This document shows positions 15,484 to 21,125 of a DNA stretch of 23,306 nt, one piece after another. The notes below the pieces were generated by a model that was not told the origin of the DNA, ran no database searches, and saw only the letters and a program-made list of their open reading frames with translations. Within the stretch, counting starts at the first letter, position 1. Each line of letters begins with the position of its first letter. Source of the DNA: Porticoccaceae bacterium (GTDB lineage: Bacteria > Pseudomonadota > Gammaproteobacteria > Pseudomonadales > Porticoccaceae); the NCBI GenBank assembly GCA_023255165.1, contig JALRJD010000242.1, forward strand, positions 1 to 23,306, written 5' to 3'. A program made the translations under genes and the position numbers.

Positions 15484-16272
15484 ATGGAACAAATGGTAAC
15501 CACTCAAAAGGATGTGCGCGGCGTTGCAACCGTTACCCTGAATAATCCGGACAAGCACAATGCCTTTGATAATAATCTGATCGCGCAGATCAGCGCCACC
15601 TTCGGCGCGCTGGAAGAAGATTCGTCTGTGCGTGTGGTGATATTACAGGGCGCCGGGCGCAGCTTTTCCGCTGGCGCAGATCTAGCCTGGATGCGGCGTA
15701 TGGCCGACTTTAGCCACGACGAAAATATCGGCGATGCCAACCTGATGGCGGAGATGTTTCGCCGCATCAACAGCCTTTCCAAGCCGACCATCGCCAAGGT
15801 GCATGGCGCGGCTTTTGGTGGCGGCGTCGGTCTGGTGGCCTGCTGTGATCTGGTCTTTGCCACACCGGCTGCAAGTTTCTGTCTCTCCGAGGTCAGGATC
15901 GGGTTGATTCCGGCGGTGATCAGCCCATTTGTGATCGCCGCAATTGGCGCCCGCGCGGCGCGCCGTTACGCTATGACCGCGGAGCGTTTTGACGCTGCCA
16001 CTGCAGTGCAGTTGGGGTTGGTCAGTGAACTTTGCGAAGAGGCCGAGCTGGATCAGCGCATTGAAGGATTAGTCGAGACTCTGTTGGCCAATGGCCCCCG
16101 CGCCATGGCGGCGGCCAAGCAATTGATTGCCGACGTGGCGGGCGCACCGATCACAGATCAACTGATGGCCGACACCAGTCAGCGCATTGCCGTCATTCGC
16201 GGCAGTGAAGAGGGGCGTGAAGGAGTAACTGCCTTTTTGCAAAAACGCGCTGCAAGCTGGATTGGGGAATAG
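15484..16272 (+). CDS. Enoyl-CoA hydratase family protein, probable methylglutaconyl-CoA hydratase
   Basis: A 262-residue cytoplasmic crotonase. The first conserved block is HNAFD at 25-29. The oxyanion-hole segments are SAGADLAWM (62-70) and HGAAFGGGVGL (107-117), followed by CLSEVRIGLIPAVISPFV around 133-150. That last stretch, with Glu136, is typical of methylglutaconyl-CoA hydratases (LiuC/AtuE type), which hydrate 3-methylglutaconyl-CoA to HMG-CoA. HMG-CoA lyase, the next enzyme of that pathway, starts 6 bp downstream, which supports the assignment. GGAG at 15469-15472 suits either ATG 15484 or GTG 15481; a TTG at 15457 is less likely because it lies upstream of that site. The other leucine/isovalerate genes (acyl-CoA dehydrogenase, methylcrotonyl-CoA carboxylase subunits) are absent here. 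Confidence 0.88.
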   Translation: MEQMVTTQKDVRGVATVTLNNPDKHNAFDNNLIAQISATFGALEEDSSVRVVILQGAGRSFSAGADLAWMRRMADFSHDENIGDANLMAEMFRRINSLSKPTIAKVHGAAFGGGVGLVACCDLVFATPAASFCLSEVRIGLIPAVISPFVIAAIGARAARRYAMTAERFDAATAVQLGLVSELCEEAELDQRIEGLVETLLANGPRAMAAAKQLIADVAGAPITDQLMADTSQRIAVIRGSEEGREGVTAFLQKRAASWIGE

Positions 16273-16278
16273 TTTGAT

Positions 16279-17217
16279 ATGGACTTAAGCAATATGGCAA
16301 CGCCCAGTACAGTCAAGCTGGTTGAGGTGGGCCCTCGCGACGGCCTGCAAAATGAAACATCAGCGGTATCCACCGCGGACAAAATTAACCTGATCAATGC
16401 GCTGGTCGATGCCGGTGTCCGCTATATCGAGGCCGGCAGTTTTGTCAGCCCGCGCAGTGTTCCGCAGATGGCCGACAGTGATCAGGTGTTCGCCGGTTTA
16501 AGCCCGGTGCCGGGGGTGACCTATGCGGCACTGACCCCCAATCTGAAGGGCTTCGAGCGTGCTATTCAGTCAGGAGCTAGTCAGTCACGAGCTGGTCAGT
16601 CACGAGCTATGGAAGTCGCTGTATTCGCTTCAGCCTCGGAGGGTTTTTCACAGAAAAATATTAACTGCTCCATCGCCGAAAGCCTGACCCGTTTCGAGCC
16701 GCTGATGCGCGCCGCCAGCGAGCAGGGTATTGCGGTGCGCGGCTATGTCTCCTGTGTAGTTGGCTGCCCCTACGATGGCACGGTTGCGCCCGAACAGACC
16801 ATAGCCGTTTCGCGGGCGCTGCTGGAGATGGGCTGCTACGAGATATCCCTTGGCGACACCATCGGTGTTGGAACCCCCGGTCACTTTAAACGCCTGCTCG
16901 ATCCGCTGTTAACGCATATTGCCGTCGACAAACTGGCGGTGCATTGCCATGACACCTATGGCCAGGCGCTGGCCAATATCTGCACCGCGCTGGAATATGG
17001 CATTGCCACGGTGGACGCTTCGGTGGCTGGTCTCGGCGGCTGCCCCTATGCACTCAATGCGACCGGTAATGTGGCCAGTGAAGATGTGGTCTATATGCTG
17101 CATGGTATGGGTATTTCGACTGGCATCGATCTCGACAAGCTGATTGCCGCCGGGCAGTTTATCTCTGCGGTGCTGGGCAAGCCCACCAATTCAAAGGTGG
17201 CGCGGGCAAAAGGCTAA
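16279..17217 (+). CDS. Hydroxymethylglutaryl-CoA lyase
   Basis: Cleaves HMG-CoA to acetyl-CoA and acetoacetate, the last step of leucine and acyclic-terpene degradation (LiuE type). At 312 residues it is slightly longer than the usual 295-305. The TIM barrel carries VEVGPRDGLQNE (catalytic Arg20, metal ligand Asp21), the NINCSIAES motif, metal ligands in VHCHDTYGQA (His222, His224) and the mobile-loop GLGGCPYA with Cys255. Residues 101-110 (SQSRAGQSRA) are an insertion produced by a 15-bp tandem repeat, just before the strand MEVAVFASASEGFSQ, where family members usually run straight through. The frame is intact and all catalytic motifs remain, so the enzyme may still be active. It is 6 bp from the crotonase gene and surely co-transcribed. 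An alternative ATG at 16294 exists. Confidence 0.93.
   Translation: MDLSNMATPSTVKLVEVGPRDGLQNETSAVSTADKINLINALVDAGVRYIEAGSFVSPRSVPQMADSDQVFAGLSPVPGVTYAALTPNLKGFERAIQSGASQSRAGQSRAMEVAVFASASEGFSQKNINCSIAESLTRFEPLMRAASEQGIAVRGYVSCVVGCPYDGTVAPEQTIAVSRALLEMGCYEISLGDTIGVGTPGHFKRLLDPLLTHIAVDKLAVHCHDTYGQALANICTALEYGIATVDASVAGLGGCPYALNATGNVASEDVVYMLHGMGISTGIDLDKLIAAGQFISAVLGKPTNSKVARAKG
16564..16608 (+). repeat. Three 15-bp tandem units inside the HMG-CoA lyase gene
   Basis: The units ATTCAGTCAGGAGCT (16564-16578), AGTCAGTCACGAGCT (16579-16593) and GGTCAGTCACGAGCT (16594-16608) lie head to tail and in frame. They encode IQSGA, SQSRA and GQSRA. The first unit fits the family consensus, so the second and third look like added copies that insert ten residues. 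Confidence 0.92.
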
Positions 17218-17367
17218 TGGCAGGGCGAAAGATTTTGCGTCTGTGCAAAAACCCTTGCAATAGAGGTTGGAATTCCGGATAAAGAACGCCGCTAGAAAAA
17301 TAAAAGATAAAAAATAAAAATCAACATTCGACTTATATTCAATACACGACCAAAAAAGAGAGAGATT

Positions 17368-17745
17368 ATGTTTAGTCATATTATGCTTGGCGCCAACAAT
17401 ATCGAAGAGTCAAAGAAATTTTACGATGCCATTCTCGGCGAACTGGGCATTGCGCCCGGCACGGTTGATCCCAAGGGACGCTGTTTCTATATGACCGAGA
17501 GCGGCATTTTTGCGCTGAGCGTGCCAATCGATGGCAACCCCGCCACTCACGGCAATGGCAGCACAGTTGGCTTTAATGTCACCGGCCCCGAGCAGGGCGA
17601 CGCCTGGCACGCAGCTGGTGTCGCCAATGGTGGGACCAGTTGTGAAGATGCGCCCGGCGTCCGCAGCGGTGATATGGGCGACTTGTATCTGGCTTATCTG
17701 CGCGATCCCGCCGGCAATAAAATCTGCGCACTCTGCCGTATGTAA
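17368..17745 (+). CDS. VOC-fold (glyoxalase/bleomycin-resistance superfamily) protein
   Basis: A 125-residue protein with the paired beta-alpha-beta-beta-beta layout of the vicinal oxygen chelate fold: FSHIMLGANNIEESKKFYDAILGELG at the start and YLAYLRDPAGNKICALCRM at the end. The family includes glyoxalases, dioxygenases and antibiotic-binding proteins. His4 is at the usual first metal position, but the C-terminal Glu of the common GNKIE motif is replaced by Cys, and no His is seen at the start of the second module (GSTVGFNV). Metal-dependent catalysis is therefore doubtful. A purine-rich AGAGAGAG precedes the ATG. The 150-bp gap from the lyase is AT-rich, with a TATATT at 17334-17339, so it may have its own promoter. 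The specific function is unknown. Confidence 0.85.
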   Translation: MFSHIMLGANNIEESKKFYDAILGELGIAPGTVDPKGRCFYMTESGIFALSVPIDGNPATHGNGSTVGFNVTGPEQGDAWHAAGVANGGTSCEDAPGVRSGDMGDLYLAYLRDPAGNKICALCRM

Positions 17746-17748
17746 TCA

Positions 17749-17770
17749 TTGGCAACAGAGCGATTGCCAA
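17749..17770. terminator. Inverted repeat between convergent VOC and epmB genes
   Basis: TTGGCAA (17749-17755) and TTGCCAA (17764-17770) pair perfectly around an 8-nt loop, in the 36-bp gap between the two stop codons. It is placed as a bidirectional terminator but lacks a strong T tract. Confidence 0.4.
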
Positions 17771-17781
17771 AATCAGGCGAA

Positions 17782-18900
17782 CTACCCGGCAATAATCGTT
17801 TTCGATTGTTTGCCGGGAATTTCCCGCACCAGCTTCGGCAGTAAAAAGCCCGGTAGCAGTGCCTGCAAATCGGTATAGATTTGTTTGGCAGCAGCTTCAT
17901 CCATATCAAAATGATGCGCTCCGGCAACCGGGTCGCAGAGATGCAGGTAATAGGGCTGCACCCCGCAGTCAAACAGCGATTCACTCAACTGCGCAAGTAC
18001 TGCTGGGCTGTCATTGATCCCGCGTAGTAACACCGTTTGGTTAAGCACCTGCATACCGGCGTTGTGCATTTTCCCAATCGCGCTGGCAACCTCTGTATCA
18101 ATTTCATTGGCGTGATTAATATGCAGCACCATAATCGGTTTTAATCTGGTGCCTGTGGCCCAGTTTAAAAAAGATTGATCAATGCGCGCGGGAATCACTA
18201 CCGGCAGACGGGTGTGAATACGCAGCCGTTTGATATGAGCGATGGCGGCAATCTGCTCGCAGAGCCAGGCGAGAAATCGGTCGTTGGCGGCCAGCGGGTC
18301 GCCGCCGCTAAAGATCACTTCATTAATGCTGTGGTCGTCGCGGATATAGTTCAGCGCAGTTTGCCACTGCTCTCTATTTTGGCGATTTTCCTGGTAGGGA
18401 AAATGGCGGCGAAAACAGTAGCGACAATTAATCGCGCAGGCGGGGCTGATTATCAGCAGCAGTCGATTGGCGTATTTATGTACAATGCCGGCGACCGGAT
18501 TGTGTTCAGTCTCTTGCAGGGGGTCGTGGTTATAGCCTGGAGTCTGCTCTGTCTCGGCGACGACCGGCAGCACCTGAAGCAGCAGTGGATCGCGGGGGTT
18601 GCCCGACTGCATACGCGCGATAAACGACCGCGGAACCTTGAGCGGAAACCCGGTGGCTGCCTGGTGACTGGTGGAGAGTTGTTCTGGTGCCAGATTGACG
18701 CAGGCGAGCAACTCATCAATAGAGCTGACCGCCTGGCTTAGCTGCAGCTTCCAGTCAGGGCTGAAATCAAGTGGCCGCTCATGGTCGTTATTAATGGACC
18801 GCTCAGGGCTGACATTAAGTGACGGCTCAGGGCTGTTATTAATGGACCGCTCAGGGCTGATATCAATTGTTTGCGAGAGGGCTATTTCCGGCTTGTTCAT
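17782..18900 (-). CDS. epmB: EF-P beta-lysylation protein (lysine 2,3-aminomutase-like radical SAM)
   Basis: Converts L-alpha-lysine to beta-lysine for attachment to elongation factor P, which relieves ribosome stalling at polyproline. The radical SAM cluster motif is C155-x3-C159-x2-C162 (CAINCRYC), followed by FRRHFPY. Further family motifs are EVIFSGGDPLA, RLRIHTRLPVVIPARI and LLRGIND. The C-terminal KLVREIPGKQSKT holds the likely PLP lysine. The 372-residue form from ATG 18900 is preferred: the E. coli protein is 342 residues with its conserved Asp-Trp near residue 14, whereas here it is at 49-50, and the excess is an N-terminal octapeptide repeat. In-frame starts at 18954 (ATG) and 19044 (TTG, overlapping tadA) are less likely. 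No good ribosome site precedes any start. It is divergent from tadA; efp and epmA are not in the window. Confidence 0.92.
   Translation of the reverse strand: MNKPEIALSQTIDISPERSINNSPEPSLNVSPERSINNDHERPLDFSPDWKLQLSQAVSSIDELLACVNLAPEQLSTSHQAATGFPLKVPRSFIARMQSGNPRDPLLLQVLPVVAETEQTPGYNHDPLQETEHNPVAGIVHKYANRLLLIISPACAINCRYCFRRHFPYQENRQNREQWQTALNYIRDDHSINEVIFSGGDPLAANDRFLAWLCEQIAAIAHIKRLRIHTRLPVVIPARIDQSFLNWATGTRLKPIMVLHINHANEIDTEVASAIGKMHNAGMQVLNQTVLLRGINDSPAVLAQLSESLFDCGVQPYYLHLCDPVAGAHHFDMDEAAAKQIYTDLQALLPGFLLPKLVREIPGKQSKTIIAG
17785..17817 (-). other. Strong stem-loop inside the 3' end of epmB
   Basis: CCCGGCAA (17785-17792) pairs with TTGCCGGG (17810-17817), and inside it AATCG (17794-17798) pairs with CGATT (17803-17807) around a TTTT loop. 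The structure covers the last codons of epmB and is followed by the VOC/epmB intergenic inverted repeat. It may act in 3'-end formation or mRNA stability. Confidence 0.5.
18749..18868 (-). repeat. Five 24-bp tandem units in the 5' part of epmB
   Basis: Units lie at 18749-18772, 18773-18796, 18797-18820, 18821-18844 and 18845-18868. The plus-strand core is GACCGCTCAGGGCTG followed by a variable 9-mer (ACATTAAGT, TTATTAATG, ATATCAATT). Each is 8 codons. On the coding strand they encode DISPERSI, NNSPEPSL, NVSPERSI, NNDHERPL and DFSPDWKL. The last unit contains the conserved Asp-Trp at the start of the normal EpmB fold, so the first four extend the N-terminus. Confidence 0.93.
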
Positions 18901-19025
18901 AGAAGTGGTATCTGATCCTGATAAGTTATCCGTGGCGGTATTTTCTGGCAACATGAATGGCCGCGAGTTTACGCCATAAGACCGCGGCGAACTAATGGCT
19001 TTCAATAAAAGATGGCAGGTTATAA

Positions 19026-19496
19026 ATGATCGATAACAGGGCAACAGCAGACGAAAAATTTATGCGCCGGGCGCTTGAGCTCGCCGAGCAGGCCGCCGCC
19101 GCGGGTGAAGTGCCGGTAGGTGCGTTGGTGGTCGCTGACGGTGACATTATCGCCGAGGGTTACAACCAGCCGATTGGCAGCTGCGACCCCACCGGACATG
19201 CCGAAATTATCGCCATGCGCAATGCCTCCAAGCTATTGGGTAATTACCGCCTCAGCGGCTGTCAGCTGTATGTCACCATTGAGCCCTGCACCATGTGTGT
19301 CGGGGCAATGATCCATGCCCGTATCGGCCGTATTGTGTTTGGCGCTCATGAGCCGCGGGCGGGCGCGCTTGAGAGCCAATTGCGCCTGCTTGAGGCATCA
19401 CATTACAACCACAGGATTGAATGGCAGGGCGGTGTGTTGGCGGAACAGTGCGGCGCGGCGATCAGTCAGTTTTTTCGCGCCAAACGCAGCTCTTAA
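19026..19496 (+). CDS. tadA: tRNA-specific adenosine deaminase
   Basis: Deaminates the wobble adenosine 34 to inosine in tRNA-Arg(ACG), an essential step that lets one tRNA read CGU, CGC and CGA codons. The 156 residues match the family. The zinc/catalytic sites of the cytidine-deaminase fold are complete: H58-A59-E60 (TGHAEI, with Glu60 as proton shuttle) and P87-C88-x2-C91 (EPCTMCVGAM). ARIGRIVFGAHEPRAGA is the typical downstream strand. AGG lies about 9 bp upstream of the ATG. The gene is convergent with mltF (11-bp gap) and divergent from epmB. In E. coli tadA also neighbours mltF and purL. Confidence 0.97.
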   Translation: MIDNRATADEKFMRRALELAEQAAAAGEVPVGALVVADGDIIAEGYNQPIGSCDPTGHAEIIAMRNASKLLGNYRLSGCQLYVTIEPCTMCVGAMIHARIGRIVFGAHEPRAGALESQLRLLEASHYNHRIEWQGGVLAEQCGAAISQFFRAKRSS

Positions 19497-19507
19497 TAAA
19501 ATGCTGG

Positions 19508-20995
19508 CTAGAGCGATGAAGGGGTAGCGGCGGCATCCCACTCGCTGTTTGGCTGCCCCTGCTCAACGGCCTGGGGTTCTCGCTGCTGAGACAGTTCATG
19601 CAACTCCAGATAGCGCTGGTAGTACTGAATATTATCCACATAGATCACCGGCTCTTTGCCGCGGGCAAACCCGTATTTCAGGGTTTTGTAATACTGCTTG
19701 TTGCCCAGTTTCGGCAGATGCTGGCGCACATCTTCCCACTTGTCCGGATCCTGGCCTTCGCGTTGAGTGAGAATGCGCGCATCCTCCAAGTGGCCAAAGC
19801 CAACATTGTAAGCCGCCAATGCCAGCAGCGTGCGATCCGGCTCCGCAATCCGTTGCGGCAGCCGCGACCTCAGTTTGGTCAGATAGGCGGCGCCGCCGGT
19901 GAGGCTCTGTTTCGGATCGAGACGATTTTTGATATTCATCTCGCGGGCGGTGCTGAGGGTCAACATCATCAGGCCGCGCACGCCGGTGGGTGACTTGGCC
20001 CGCGCATTCCAGTGTGATTCCTGATAGGCCACCGCGGCGAGCAGATGCCAGTCGAGATCAAACAGCGGCGCGATCTCTTTAAACAGCGGCTCATATTTGG
20101 GCAGACGTTTATCGACCAACTCGCCAAATCGCTGTGAACCGGCCACGGAGAAATTGTCGGCCTGGGCCAGCAATTCATTTTTTAACTGCGCCAGTTTGCC
20201 ACTGGCCTTGAAGTCGCGCAGAAACTGGTTGGCCGCCTCGCGCAAGGTGCCGTCGCCGTGGCCGGGAAACGCCCAGGCTAGAGGTTGGGGTTCGGAGATA
20301 TCGATGGCGCGGCGCACCTGGGGATAGATATGGCGGCTGACCAGGTAGGCGAGAGAGTCGACCACGGTGTAATCGATTTCCTTGTCCTGAACCATGCGCA
20401 ACAGTTCACTCATCTCGGTGTTATCTTCGCGCCACTGCAGGTCCGGAAATTGTTCGGCCCAATAGGTCAGCCGTTCGCTGTGGGAAGAGTCTGCAGCCAC
20501 CAGTAGATCGCCATCGAGATCGGCCAGCGAGCGTGGCCGGCTGGAGCCGCGGCGGTAGACCAGATGTTGGGTCACCTGCATATAGGGCTCGGTAAAATGC
20601 AGCGATTGGCTGCGGCTTTCAGTGACAGTGATATTAGCGGCGGCGAAATTGCCATCCGGGCCGCCCACCGACAGTAGCATGGCGCGCAGCGATGGCTTTG
20701 AATGCACCACCAGTTTGACGCCGAGGCTCTCGGCAAAGGCTTTGGTGAGCAGATATTCAAACCCGTTTTTACCTCTGCCGTCTTCGTAAAAAGTGGTTGG
20801 GCCATCGACGGTCAGCACATGCAGTAGACCGCTGTTCTCAACCTGTTGCAGATCACTGAGGCGGGCGGAGCTGGCGAAATAAACGAGAAACAGGATGCCG
20901 GTTGCGATAAGAAGCAGACGGTTGCGGGCACGTCTGATGCCGCCGGGATTGCTGACAGAAAGAGAGTGTAAAAGCTCTTTTAAACGTTTCGACAA
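19508..20995 (-). CDS. mltF: Membrane-bound lytic murein transglycosylase F
   Basis: Cleaves peptidoglycan glycan strands to 1,6-anhydro-MurNAc ends at the envelope. One hydrophobic segment spans about 27-41 (LLLIATGILFLVYFA). A periplasmic binding-protein-like (SBP_bac_3) regulatory domain follows at about 56-275, with motifs FEYLLTKAFAESLGV and EIDYTVVDSLAY. The SLT domain starts near 312, with catalytic Glu326 in AVAYQESHWN and then SPTGVRGLMMLT and LALAAYNVGFGH. Start choice: a TTG at 20995 with GGAG 7 bp upstream gives 495 residues; a GTG at 21058 would give 516, adds a second hydrophobic stretch and has AGG directly against the start, so I favour the TTG with moderate confidence. The gene is divergent from purL, as in E. 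coli. Confidence 0.93.
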   Translation of the reverse strand: MSKRLKELLHSLSVSNPGGIRRARNRLLLIATGILFLVYFASSARLSDLQQVENSGLLHVLTVDGPTTFYEDGRGKNGFEYLLTKAFAESLGVKLVVHSKPSLRAMLLSVGGPDGNFAAANITVTESRSQSLHFTEPYMQVTQHLVYRRGSSRPRSLADLDGDLLVAADSSHSERLTYWAEQFPDLQWREDNTEMSELLRMVQDKEIDYTVVDSLAYLVSRHIYPQVRRAIDISEPQPLAWAFPGHGDGTLREAANQFLRDFKASGKLAQLKNELLAQADNFSVAGSQRFGELVDKRLPKYEPLFKEIAPLFDLDWHLLAAVAYQESHWNARAKSPTGVRGLMMLTLSTAREMNIKNRLDPKQSLTGGAAYLTKLRSRLPQRIAEPDRTLLALAAYNVGFGHLEDARILTQREGQDPDKWEDVRQHLPKLGNKQYYKTLKYGFARGKEPVIYVDNIQYYQRYLELHELSQQREPQAVEQGQPNSEWDAAATPSSL

Positions 20996-21125
20996 AAGCG
21001 TTCTCCAGAAAATACCCAAAACACCGGCTGCGAAAATAATTGTACATGGTTTACTCACCTACAGATGGATTTTTCAGCTAGAATAACGCGCTTTCCAAAC
21101 CGACTGTTTTGCGAGCACTGCCTCT

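Noticed and set aside
16564..16608. Tandem units considered as a CRISPR or attachment site
   Set aside because: The units are 15 bp with no spacers and keep the reading frame of a conserved enzyme, so a coding tandem expansion explains them better. The same holds for the 24-bp units in epmB.
17233..17250. TTTTGC/GCAAAA hairpin after HMG-CoA lyase
   Set aside because: Six mostly A-T pairs and no following T tract; not a convincing terminator.
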